This document shows, piece by piece, positions 35,475-46,405 of a DNA stretch of 64,000 nucleotides. The notes under the pieces are model-generated. The model saw nothing but the letters and a program-made list of their open reading frames with translations. It was not told where the DNA came from and searched no databases. The DNA is from Brachionus manjavacas (Eukaryota; Rotifera; Eurotatoria; Ploima; Brachionidae). Within the stretch, counting starts at the first letter, position 1, and every line of letters begins with the position of its first letter. Location: contig JAHQIY010000002.1 of assembly GCA_019054805.1 (NCBI GenBank), positions 4,154,001-4,218,000 on the forward strand. The letters run 5' to 3'. Position numbers and translations under genes: made by a program.

Positions 35475-37075
35475 ATGAGACATGATTCTAATAAAGTTTT
35501 CGATGCTGACAATCAATCAAAGAAGATTAAAGTCTTAGAATCAGATTTAAAAGATCAGCCAAAAGAAGAAGAACCACAGTTTGTCCATCGAGATGGCGGT
35601 TGGGGTTGGCTCGTAGTTTTATGTACTGGTTATTGCTTTGGTATCCTTATAGGCATGTGTAATAATTACGCTTTAATTTATGTCGAATTGGAAAGAGTCT
35701 ACAATGGAACTAATAATCATGTTACTTATGCTGGTTGGATTGGAAGTATGTCAGTCGGAATTCAATACATCTTTTGTGTATTTGGCAGCATACTTATAGA
35801 TTTGTTTACTCCATTAAAAATAGGTCTTCTTGGAGGAATTATATCAACCTTAAGTTTATTTTCATGCGCATTTGTACAAAAATTAACCGTATATTTTTTT
35901 ACGTATGGTTTACTTTTTGGAATTGGTCAATCCTTTCTGCTAGCCTCAACCTTGTCTATTTTGCCCCATTACTTTGACAGGCGTTTATCTTTGGCAAATG
36001 GAATCATGAACTTGATCGGCTCTATTATCATTGTCATCCTTCCTATATTTACATCAATTATAATAAATGCGTATGGTCTTAAAGCCACATTTTTTTTCCT
36101 TACTGCTTTGAACGCTGTGCCTATTGTTCTAGTTCTGTCGTTCAAGTCTCGATTGCCAAAACCAAAAGATTTAACTCTAAAAAAGGAATTAAAAAATAGT
36201 TTAGGCATTGATGTCTTAAAAAAAAAAATGTTTGTTGCCTGGTGTTTTATTACTTTTATTGGAAAGTTTGGTTATTTCATCCCAATATTAAACATTGTAA
36301 GATCTTATTAAAGATTTCTTTATCATTTTGATTTAAAATTTTTCTAGGATCATTATGCTAAATTAGCTTTTCCTGACAAGCCTCCAGTAATAGTTAATAT
36401 TGTGTTTTCGACTTTTGCCGGTATTGCTGGAATTGCCTTTGGAAAATTGGGCGATTATACGATAAAAGTAAAAAACCTTCTCTATTTATTTATTTAAAAC
36501 TTTATCAATTAAATAATTAAATCTTTTTAGTATTTTAACCATGTACATTATCATACATTTGTGTATATATCATATGGAATTGTTCAAATTTTTATACCTT
36601 TTGCGACTGATTACACTTCATTCATGATTCAAATTGTTATATTGGGTATTATAGACGGAATTTTACTCGCATTTATAGTGCCCATTTCAGTCGATTTGGT
36701 TGGGTCATCTAAACTTGGTAATCAAGCTATAGGTAAAATTAAAATTTCTAGAAATTTTTATTATGCTTTTTTAAAATTTAATTTCAGGTTATTATCATAT
36801 TTCTATGAGCGCAACATCAATTGCTGGCCCTGCAGTTGCTGGAAAGATATATGAAGTTTATAAAAGTTACGACAATGCGTTTTATATAGGTGGAATAACT
36901 TCACTCTTTGCTGGATTAATTATGATCATTTTATATTTAATAATTGATCACTATGAAAATAAAAAAGTAAAAAATTTTCAAAATTTCCTAAAAAGGATTT
37001 TAATGTTTTTCAATTAAGCTTAAAGTAAATGAACAGGTGAAGCTGAATCAGATAAATAAAATTGTCGGTTTTTAG
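35475..37075 (+). CDS. Monocarboxylate transporter (SLC16), paralogue 1
   Basis: Exons are 35475-36296, 36348-36467, 36531-36732, 36788-36966 and probably 37019-37075, giving about 459 residues. If the last intron is not spliced, the protein ends at 37017 instead. The family carries lactate, pyruvate or related acids with protons across the plasma membrane, using 12 helices. The first helix begins with the SLC16 signature DGGWGWLVV, and the fifth has YFDRRLSLANGIMNLIGS, the second signature. Hydrophobic segments continue regularly to residue 435. The large loop between helices 6 and 7 is short and lysine-rich. A paralogue with the same architecture lies at 44944-46405 but lacks the third intron. 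The substrate cannot be predicted. Confidence 0.85.
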
Positions 37076-38771
37076 ATTGAACTCTATTTGTATTAAAATC
37101 TGAAAAATAAATTTTTTAATTTTTTTAACAATAAAAAAGTGTTTGATTTTTAATTGTTAATTTTTGATTGTTTTGAAATTTTTGATTTGTCACGTATTTT
37201 AAACAAATGGCCATAAATCTTACGGCTGATTAAAAACGATAGCTTAAATGTTTAAAAAAATAAAAAAAAATAAAAGTACATTTTAAAATAAATTATAGAT
37301 TCTAAATTCAACTTTTATACATTTTTTGCAAAAAACTTCACGGCCACATTTATCAACTCTGATTAAAAAAATACAAGTCATATTTTGATAAACAATGATA
37401 TCAAAATAGACATGATAACTTCAATTGAGAGGACTCTAAGTATTTTTTTTTATTTCATTTTATTAGAAATAATTTACAAAAAAAATTAAAATTATTTAAA
37501 TAATTTATGAGCAATAAAAATAAAAACAATTTAATCAAAAAAAATAATTTAATTTTCTATTTTTTTTTTAATTTACAATTAAAATAAAAGATAATGAATA
37601 TTTTTGATAGAACTTTTAAAGGGGGACTTGAATAATTTTTGGATGGGAGGCTTTACCAACCGTCAGCCCTTCAATGACTACGCCACTGGATGTTACAGTA
37701 TGCACAAGGCTTCTGATCAACAGCAATTTGCAAGAGTCAATACACGCATTGATTAAAAAAAATTTTGTTTAATTTCTTTTAAATTTGAATGTCATGATAA
37801 TATTTTGAAAGATCAGTCAAAAGAACATTCTTCAAGACAAGCTTTTACAGATAAAGAAACTTAACTAGCCAACATAGTCGATAATTTAAATAGAAAATAA
37901 ATTATGATTTTTGTTCTTATTTTCAGGCTTTAAAGCTTTTGAGACCAAATCAAGACCTCCAAAATTTTTTGATTAAAACAGTTAATGATTCTAAAATTGA
38001 ATTGTCGTTTTTATTTTCTCTAAATCTTTTAAGGTTTTTCAAATAATTTTAATTTCTAGTCTATGAGTTATATTTTCAACATTGTCTTCCTCGAGTAGAT
38101 CCACTAATTCGCAGATTTTTTGAAATTTAATTTTTATCTTTATGTACACATTATTTGAATTTTTAAAGGCTATATTTTCAATGATTAAAACTTTTTATTT
38201 ATATGGACCCAAAAAGGCATATTTTAGTATTTTTGATAGATAAAGTAAAAAATTGATGACAAGTTTTAATTGAAAAATAAATTATTTAGAAATTTTAATT
38301 TAAACTCACATTTATTTATCAATTATTTGTAAAAAAATAAAAAATGAATTCTAAATTCTAAATTTGAAATATTTTATTGTTAAAATATCCTTTTAATAGA
38401 GTAAGTTAACTTAAGAGAAAATAAGATCCAATTTAATCTTTTGTCAAAAATATTAATTACATTCCGTCAATTATAAGATCATCCTGAATTATGCCAAACA
38501 CTCGATCTAGTTTTTTCTTCAGGTTAAATTTTTTATTAAAACCCTTTCTTAGATCATTAATTTGATATCTTAATATAGAAACTTGGACTTAAATCGGATA
38601 ACTTTTTCATTAAACTCTTCACAAAATCCTTTAGGCACAAAAATGTCTTTGTAAACTGATGATAAATTTTTAGAATAAAAAAAAAGGTCACCTAGAATAA
38701 AATTTGCTGATATTCTTTAAATATAAAATCTCTTACGAATTGAAAAAAAATTTATTATTTTAAATTTTAAG
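37076..38771. other. AT-rich intergenic region
   Basis: No gene is visible. A repeat fragment at about 37619-37692 is described separately. AATAAA words follow the transporter gene near 37055-37107. Confidence 0.5.
37619..37692 (-). repeat. Transposon terminus fragment (CAGTGGCGTAG type)
   Basis: On the minus strand CATCCAGTGGCGTAGTCATT opens the segment and a run of C bases closes it. The word CAGTGGCGTAG beside a G/C run is a recurrent terminus of DNA transposons in many animals. The matching other end is not seen. Confidence 0.4.
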
Positions 38772-40941
38772 ATGAGGCTCATTGCAGCTTTTGGTGTCAT
38801 CTTGACAATATCAATTAACACATATTTTTGTATGCAATTAAAATTAATTAAATCAATTGATGAATTGGACCAACCTGTATCAGCATCACGCTCCATAGTC
38901 TCAATTACAGAGGACTTTATTGAAAAACTCTTTTTTAATCTATCTTCTGAATTAAGTTCTATGAGTCAACCGCGTTCTATATTGGAAAAAAACATTAAAC
39001 AAACAGTCTTGACTCCTGGTGGGAGTAAACGAGCCAAAGAAATCCATGATTTGTCGACATTAGGCCTTAAAGCAGCTAGAGCTATTGCTAAAGTCCAGGG
39101 CAAGAAAAAAAGTAATATTTTACTAAAAAGCTACAAGGCTCCGTCAAAATTTTGTCCCTATGCAACAAAGCCTTACTGTGATTTTTCCTATCCATATCGC
39201 AGTGCCGATGGCTCCTGTAATAACAAGTATTATACATGGTGGGGTATGAGCGAAACTCCATTTAAGAGGATTCTAAATCCGATTTATGATGATGGTCTCA
39301 ACATGCCTAGAAGACGATCTGTAATGGGTAGAACACTACCTAATCCTAGAAAAATTGCTATGGACATTCATCATGAACTTGATATGATATCTCATGTAAC
39401 CAACATGTTTCCTCATTTTGGTCAATTTGTAGACCATGATTTGACTTTGACAGCTCTTATTTCAGATGAAGAAGGAACCCCAATAAAATGCTTTTGTCAT
39501 AGTCAGGACTTTGACTGCTATAATATTCCAATACCAATGGGAGATCACATAAACAAAGACCAACGATGCATGGTAACTCCTAGATCAGCAGCAAGCTTCA
39601 AGAAATTCAATTGCCATTTAGGACACAGGGAACAGCTCAATTTGTTGACGCACTGGCTCGATCTGAGTCAAACATATGGCAATGATTTGAAGACAAATCT
39701 GAAACTTCGCTTGAGATATGGCGGTCTCTTGAATTCTTCAGTGATTCGTGGATTGAACCGCGACTATTTGCCATTTATTCAAGACGGCAGTTGTCCGAAC
39801 ATACCAGCCGGTCAGCCATGCTTCAAATCAGGTGATATACGTGTAAATCAGAACAGTATATTAACTTCACTACAGACTATTTGGTTAAGAGAACATAATC
39901 GTGTAGCCATCATTTTGTCAAAATTAAATCCATATTGGTCAGATGAGAAACTTTTTCAAGAGGCTAGAAAAATAGTCACTGCCACTTATCAGCACATTAT
40001 ATACAAAGAATGGTTGCCAATTTTAGTCGGAATAAAAGTGGCTAAATTATATGGTCTTTTGCCTTTAAATCAAGGATATTTCAACAGATATAATTATAAA
40101 CTATTTCCTAATATAGCTAATGAATTCAGCACAGCAGCAATGAGATTTGGCCACACTTTGGTCAGAGCTTCAGCTATCAAAGTTGACAAAAATTACCGAG
40201 CATATTCAAATTCATCTTTTCCGTCAATTATTTTCAAGCCTGCGTCTGCTTTTCAAAGAGGAGGTCTGGACTCGTATGTCAGAGGGTGCATTGTTGAACC
40301 ATCTCTTAGATACGATTCAAATGTGGTTGATCATTTAAATAATCATTTGTTCGAGGGCTTGAACAAAGATAGTCCGACTAAGCGTTTTTCATTGCCGGCA
40401 TTGAATATTCACCGTGGTAGGGATCATGGTTTAGCTGGATATAACCACTACAGAGCTCTTTGTGGACTAAATTATGCCAAGTCCATAGATGATTTGTTCA
40501 ATATGCCGCTTCATATCAGAGCGAAATTAAAAACTCTCTATGAACATGTAAACGATATTGATTTGTTTACAGGTGGTGTAAGTGAACTGCCAATTGAAGG
40601 TGGAGTGGTCGGCCCAACTTTTGCTTGTAAGCTATTTTAGAATGAATAAAATTTTGATTAAATTTAAACCTAAAGGCATTCTGGCAAAGCAATTTAGAGA
40701 TTTAAAGTTTGGCGATAGATTTTATTATGAAAATGGGCATGACTATACGACAAGATTATCGTATCGTCAGTTGGACGAGATAAGAAAGGCTTCTTTTGCC
40801 AGAATTTTGTGTGATAACACAGACATTCAGTTTGTGCAAAAAAATCCCTTTTTAAGAAATAATTTTCAAACAAATCCTTTGATTAGCTGCAGCAATATAG
40901 ACAGTATTAATTATTTGGCATGGAAGGAAAAAGCATACTAA
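38772..40941 (+). CDS. Secreted animal haem peroxidase
   Basis: Exons are 38772-40626 and 40676-40941, giving 706 residues. The first exon seems to stop at 40640, but splicing at GTAAGC joins a second exon starting ILAKQFRDLKFGDRFYYEN, required by the family. Residues 1-20 form a signal peptide (MRLIAAFGVILTISINTYFC). The catalytic block GQFVDHDLTLT near residue 217 has the distal histidine, LREHNRVAIIL near 375 follows the proximal region, and NIHRGRDHGLAGYNHYR lies near 545. Cysteines such as CPYATKPYC fit extracellular disulfides. Relatives include peroxidasin, chorion peroxidase and thyroid peroxidase, but there are no Ig or LRR domains. A role in cuticle or eggshell cross-linking is possible. 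It converges with the MsrB gene 80 bp away. Confidence 0.9.
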
Positions 40942-41021
40942 TCAAATTGTTCGATTTTTTTCAATTGTTGTTTTATATAATTTTATTAATAAATAATAAA
41001 TATATTTTTAGATTTTAAAGT

Positions 41022-41626
41022 TTATTTTCCGACAAAATTTATTGAAACACCGTTTATGCAGAATCGTTCACCAGTTGGTTCAGGTCCATCTTCAAAAACA
41101 TGACCCAAATGGGCACCGCACTTGAAAGGAATTTTAGAAAGAATCATTTTTTAAACCAAGCCATACTTTTGAACATGTTACTTCCGTTCTGATCATTCCA
41201 TGTGACTTATCAACTGTTCTCGTTAAATTTTCCTCATTTTTTGACGCTTTGTAAAAGGCTAAATATATAAATTGTTATTTTTTTTCCATTTAAAAAAACA
41301 AATTATTTAAATTAACCTGGCCAACCGCAATGACTATTGAATTTAGCATCTGATCTGATAAATAATTTTTTTATTAAATCAAAAATTTATAAATAAATCA
41401 ATAGATTAAAAGTTACGTAAAAAGTTCAGCTCCGCAACAAATACAAACATATTTTCCATTTTTATCAAAATTCAAGTACTCGCTAGTATACGGCTAAAAA
41501 AAATCTGATAAAAATGACCACAAGAAATTCTATTAAGCATACTCGTTCGGTTCCCTTCTGTCTAGTTACATAATATTGTTCAGGTGTCAAAACTTTTTTC
41601 CATTTTTCATCGTCATTTTGAGACAT
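41022..41626 (-). CDS. MSRB: Methionine-R-sulfoxide reductase B
   Basis: Five small minus-strand exons: 41626-41543, 41493-41417, 41354-41317, 41258-41167 and 41120-41022, giving 129 residues. No single open frame shows the gene; it appears only after splicing four introns of 46-62 bp. It reduces methionine-R-sulfoxide in damaged proteins. Seen in order are [59 protein letters not shown] and [13 protein letters not shown]. The two CxxC pairs bind zinc, and the RFCIN cysteine is the catalytic residue, cysteine rather than selenocysteine. There is no targeting peptide, so it is probably cytosolic or nuclear. The tail-to-tail arrangement with the peroxidase leaves 80 bp that must hold both polyadenylation sites; AATAAA words occur there on the plus strand. 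Confidence 0.95.
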
Positions 41627-41837
41627 TTTGAGTATGTATAAAATTTTTTAAATTTTTTAAATTTTTTTTTCGCTTAAATATGCTTGTTATATTTTTGATT
41701 ATGTAAGTTTCTAGATCAATTTGGAAAGAATTTTATGCAAAATAAAATAAATTATTATACAGGCATAAAATCAAAATATAGAATTTTGGTTTAGTTATCA
41801 GAATATATTTAAACTTTTATAATTTTAAAATTTTTAT

Positions 41838-42262
41838 TTTAGTAGCAGTAGTAGTAGTTTTGACTGTAGCTGGCTAGCCAGCGAGTGTGCTGACAAGGCA
41901 TACTAACACAGCTGATGTGATCGATTGCTGCTCATCCAGTGATAAATGCCTGCTTTAAAGCTGTTATCATTGGGGACTTCAACTAATTGGTTTGGCAGCG
42001 AGTTCCATTTGCTAGCGATTCTGTTGAAAAAAAGTTAGCTCTATGCTGGTGCCTCGAAATTTCTTTGTGATATTTGAAGCAGTGATCTCTTCCTTGGTTT
42101 TTTGTGACATTAAAATTGGTACTTTTTTAACCCTAAACCAATTCTATTTCATGCATGAACTTGAATAATTGAATTAGATCACCTCTTTTTCTTCTTTCCA
42201 CCAGATTTGAAATGTTCAAAGCCTTAAATCTGCTTTCATAGAAAGATTTTTTATTTTGTGCC
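41838..42262 (-). mobile_element. LINE 3'-end fragment, CR1-like
   Basis: The minus strand gives NLVERRKRGDLIQLFKFMHE, the conserved C-terminal motif also present in the LINEs at 11.4 and 29.4 kb, then after frameshifts ASKWNSLPNQLVEVPN. It ends in an imperfect (CTA)n tail, seen as AGTAGCAGTAGTAGTAG near 41841. Stops and frameshifts show it is dead. Confidence 0.7.
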
Positions 42263-42340
42263 TTTTAATAAAATATTAAATAAAATACCATTTTTTTATA
42301 TTTTATCTTATTTTCCGTTTTGTTGACCGAACTTTAAAAA

Positions 42341-42388
42341 AAAATTTATAACTTTGGCTTAAATTTTTGTGACTTACAAACAAGTCTG
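42341..42388. repeat. AAGTC element, right half only
   Basis: AATTTTTGTGACTTACAAAC and the end ACAAGTCTG match the right half of the 19626-19760 element. The left end is absent. Confidence 0.6.
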
Positions 42389-42607
42389 TTTGCCCCTAAA
42401 ACATGGAACAATACACAGAATCAGAAATTTTGGTACCTAGAACGAGTACCTAATACCTTGAACAAAAAATACCGATAAATAATTAAAACCCGTTTAATAT
42501 TTGTTCAGGCTTAATTTTCACCGTGTCTTATGATAATTAATCTAAATTAAATTAATAACTAATATCACTCACTTTTTTTTCTACCTTTTTAATTTTAGAA
42601 CGAAGTT

Positions 42608-42756
42608 TCGGAAATTAACTTGTCACATCGTTTGAGCTGATATCGAATGATATGAAGTGATATCATGTGTTATTATCAGATTGCTGAATCAGATTTTGTC
42701 AGTTTATTGTCCATTCTTCATATCATTTGATATCACCTTATATTAAATGATATTAG
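42608..42756. repeat. Partial copy of the GATATC-rich MITE
   Basis: CGGAAATTAACTTGTCACAT matches the inner part of the terminal repeat at 28444 and is followed by several GATATC words. The right terminal repeat is not found, so the copy is truncated. Confidence 0.6.
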
Positions 42757-42889
42757 CTGCTCCTTTTTAATAAAAAATTAAAAAATTTGTTTCAAATGTG
42801 AATTTTTTAATGAGGATATTTTTATGAATAGAAAATTCGTTTCTAAAATAAAATATAAATTGATTTTTTATCAAAAATAATATAAATCG

Positions 42890-43612
42890 GGTTATCCCTA
42901 AAACACGGATCCGGATCGCCGGATTAGGTACCTAAAACACGGTTTTTTTTTCCGGATTAGACTATGATTCTAAAACACGGATCGATTTTACGGATTTTTG
43001 TCGGACCCTAAAACACAGATCCGGATTGAAAAAAATTGAAAAAGACAATTAAAAATCAGCCCAATTTGAAATTAGACGAAATTGTAATTGGTCCTTCAGT
43101 TTCAGTCGATACTCTAGGACTGCAGAATGGTTTGAGTTCGGGTCAAAGTAAATTACAATTAATTGAGTTAAAAAGTTTAAAAAAAAAAGACAAGCGTGTT
43201 TTGTCAATTGTTTTGATCAACAAAGAGTTTGATTTCAGCTGTAGAATAAAAGAAGATATGTTGCTAACAATGCCTGAAGATGTTCCATATGGTGCTTTAA
43301 ATTTTGATTTTATTAAATATAAAAATATATTTGAGGAAGAATGTTTTGAAAATTTAAATGTTAAATTGTCACAAAGAAAAAAGTTGTTTGACTCAAAACG
43401 TACTCAAATTTACAAAATTTAATTTTTTTTAATTATTTCTTTTAATTTTTCCGTACCAATTGTTATTAAAATTGTGTAATTTAAATAAATTTTAATTTTG
43501 AAACTTAACATTTTTAAATCCGGGTCCGTATTTTAGGCATTAAAAATCCGAAAAAAAAACCAGGGTTTAGGTACCTAATCCGGCGATCCGGATCCGTGTT
43601 TTAGGGATAACC
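42890..43612. mobile_element. Mutator-like non-autonomous element with cargo frame
   Basis: Both ends start GGTTATCCCTAAAACACGG and stay identical, as inverted repeats, for 47 bp (42890-42936 and 43566-43612); similarity continues past 60 bp. TATAAATCG flanks both sides exactly (42881-42889 and 43613-43621), a 9-bp target duplication as made by Mutator-type transposases. CTAAAACACRGATC-type words recur at about 42899, 42933, 42971 and 43010, as subterminal transposase sites do. The interior carries one open frame and no transposase. The intact ends and duplication indicate recent insertion. A MULE-type transposase remnant exists at 12.8 kb, showing that such enzymes occurred in this genome. 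Confidence 0.8.
43036..43422 (+). CDS. Unidentified frame carried by the Mutator-like element
   Basis: The frame is open for 129 codons but begins with TTG, with a stop just upstream and no ATG near its 5' end. AAAAATCAG at 43051-43059 could be a splice acceptor, after which PNLKLDEIVIGPSVSVDTLG reads in phase. The protein has a hydrophobic-strand pattern (RVLSIVLINKEFDFSCRI), then MPEDVPYGALNFDFIKYKN and a basic tail. I do not recognise it. Such length without a stop is unusual in this AT-rich DNA, so it is probably the last exon of a captured host gene or an element-specific protein. It may be expressed or not. Confidence 0.4.
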   Translation: MKKTIKNQPNLKLDEIVIGPSVSVDTLGLQNGLSSGQSKLQLIELKSLKKKDKRVLSIVLINKEFDFSCRIKEDMLLTMPEDVPYGALNFDFIKYKNIFEEECFENLNVKLSQRKKLFDSKRTQIYKI

Positions 43613-44943
43613 TATAAATCGGTAAAAATTGTATATTTTTTGATGAAGATCAGAGAATAGAAATCGAAAATACTTGGTTTACATGCTCGTTTTTTAGTAA
43701 GTAATCCACAGGCAATTTCATCAACTACCATGAAACAAAGAAAAAAAATAAATGAAACCCAAACCAGTCACTAGAACCAAATGATTGCAAAAGGGTGAAA
43801 AAAATTTTTGTAAACTAAAATAACTAATGAAAGGTATTTACATTCTATGAGCATCCTTTTGTATACTCAAAGAATGTGAATTTTTATTAGAATTTTTTGT
43901 TATTTGTGCTAAGTTAAACGAGTAATTATTAAATTTTATAAAATTTATTTTTTTATCTCTTTTAATTTTTTCTAATAGAAAAAACCGATTATTATTATAA
44001 AAATATCTCAATAATAGAAATTCACATTTTGGGATGATTTTTTAATTTTTTTACTTAACATATAACATTTCAATTTATTTATGGAAGATTTCTGCTGATA
44101 TTGTGTAAAAATTTTGATGATAAAGGTATTTTTGTTACTCTTATTTTTGTTAAAAAGATATCAAAAACATTGAATTATTACCCGTAAAATAAAAAACGCC
44201 TTGATGAACGTCTGTTAAACGTGAGCGTTATTATGCGTGAAAACGCTTGAAAAACGCTTAAAAAGAAGCCACAAAAACGGCTATTTTTTTTTAATTTAAT
44301 TGATCTTTTTTTTTTTGAAACCTTTAATTTGAAAAATAATGCAAAATAACTTGCCTTTAAAAATTAATTAATTTATTTATTTATTTAGGCGTTTTTTGTT
44401 TTACGGGTAATTATATTTTCTAAAATTTTCATATTTAGCAAGCATTTTTAGCTTGGAAATTATTTAACAGTAAATTTTTTTTAAAGTCGAATTTTTAGTC
44501 ATTACCAAAAAGCATTTTCTCTCAAAAATGTGTGTAAAATAACTCATTATTTTTATGTGCTTTAAATTCTAAAATTTTAAAATATTAAATGATTGCTTTA
44601 GACAAATAAAATCAAGAAATATATTTTGTAGCAAACATCTAGTTAGTAATGAAATATTGTATCTAAAAGATAGATTTAATGATATATCAAATTGCATTTG
44701 AGCAGCCATAAATTTAATGAAATATTTCTAGGGAAAATTTGAAAGTATTAGGCGATTAGCATATGAAATGCGTCCGTAAATTAAAGGTTGAGCAATAAAT
44801 GTCTAACAAAAATCTTAAATTCTAGATTTCAGTTATTACTTTAAATAATAAAATGAATCAAAATCGAGCTAATAATATAAATATTAAAAAAAAAACTAAA
44901 ATTATTTAAAAATTTTGGAGATATTTATAAAATTTTTACAGTC
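43613..44943. other. AT-rich intergenic region
   Basis: Only the Harbinger-like MITE at 44177-44411 is recognisable. TTTTTACAG ends two bases before the next gene's ATG. Confidence 0.5.
44177..44411. mobile_element. PIF/Harbinger-like MITE
   Basis: The left end TTACCCGTAAAATAAAAAAC and the right end, read inverted, TTACCCGTAAAACAAAAAAC differ by one base. Each end is flanked by TTA, the 3-bp target duplication typical of Harbinger elements. The 235-bp interior holds several AAACGCTT words and no coding frame. Confidence 0.65.
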
Positions 44944-46405
44944 ATGAAATTTAAATTTCCTAAACCAAGTGAGTCATATCATAGCGATGGAGGCTGGGCG
45001 TGGATTGTAAATATAGCCACTGGTTACTGCTTTGGTATTTTAATTGGAATGTGCAACAATTATGGGTTGATATATGTTGAATTTGAGCGTATTTATGAAG
45101 GCACTGAAAATCATGTGACATATGCTGGATGGATTGGTAGCATGGCAATAGGAGTAGAATATATATTTTGCGTTTTAGGAAGCGTTCTAGTTGATTTATA
45201 TAATCCATTAAAAATCGGACTATTGGGTGCTGTAATTTCAACAGCATCACTTATAGGTTGTATTTTTGTTACTAATTTAAAATTGTATTTTCTCACGTAT
45301 GGATTTTTATTTGGCTTTGGTCAAGCATTGTTACTTGCTGCAACATTATCTATATTACCATATTATTTTGAGAAAAAGCTCTCTTTGGCAAACGGATTAA
45401 TGAATTTTATAGGCTCCGTAATAATTGTTCTTTTACCAATAATTACTTCAGCAATAATAAATTCAAGTGGCTTAAAAATGACATTCCTCATGTTAGCGGT
45501 AATTAATGCATTTGGAGTTTTAGCTGTTTTTACTTACATAACTCCTGAAAAAACAAAAGATGAATCGAGTAGCTTTCTAAAAGAAATTGAAAAAAGTTTA
45601 GGAACGGAAATTTTCAATAGGAAAAAATTTATTTTATGGTGCATTTCAACATTTATAGGAAAATTTGGTTATTTTATTCCGATTATAAATATAGTAAATA
45701 ATATAATTAATTATTTTAGTATTTGAATTTAACTGATGAATTTTTTTAGGATCATTTTGGAAAATTGGCTTTTCCCGATAAAGAACCTATGATTATAAAT
45801 GTAGTCTTTTCGACTTTAGCAGCAATTGCGGGGATTGTCTTTGGCAAACTGGGAGATTGGACAGCTAAAGTATATTTTCTGTGAAAAAATTTAATCATTT
45901 TTTAATTCTAAAAATCAGAAAATACCACATGTTCACTATCATACAATAGTATATCTATTTTATGGAATAACACAATTTTGTATTCCATTTTCAAATATTT
46001 ATTGGGTTTTCATGGTCGAAATTGTCATATTGGGTATATTTGATGGTATTTTGCTATCCTTTATTGTTCCTATTGCATATTCGCTGGCTGGATGTCATAA
46101 ATTAGCTAATCAAGCCATCGGATATTATCACATCACAATGAGTATCACTGCTATAGCTGGTCCTACCGTTGCTGGGAAAATATTCGAAATTTATAAAAGT
46201 TACGATAATGCGTTTTATTTAGGAGGTTTAACTTCAATTGTGGCAGGAATACTTTTATTATTTGGAACAACAATTATCGATTGCTTAAAGCTAGATGATG
46301 TAAGTAAATCGAATCAAATAAAATAATAATCAGCTTTTAATTAAGGTAAACGAAACGCAACATATCGAAAATCAAGAAAAAAACGAAGAGACTTTTAAAA
46401 TTTAA
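44944..46405 (+). CDS. Monocarboxylate transporter (SLC16), paralogue 2
   Basis: Exons are 44944-45693, 45750-45869, 45919-46299 and 46346-46405, giving 436 residues. It matches paralogue 1 along its length: DGGWAWIVNIATGYCFGILI, YFEKKLSLANGLMNFIGS and VTYAGWIGSMA occur in the same order. The N-terminus before the first helix is only about 15 residues, against 40 in paralogue 1. The third intron of paralogue 1 is absent here: the codons around QAIGYYHITMS are continuous. The first two introns are in the same positions. The last short exon is chosen because paralogue 1 has a similar VNE-starting exon. Activity as a proton-linked acid transporter is inferred from the family. Confidence 0.85.

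Larger units (their letters stand above)
41627..42889. other. Intergenic region filled with repeat fragments
   Basis: This holds a LINE 3' fragment (41838-42262), half of an AAGTC element (42341-42388) and a decayed MITE (42608-42756). I see no gene. Confidence 0.6.
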
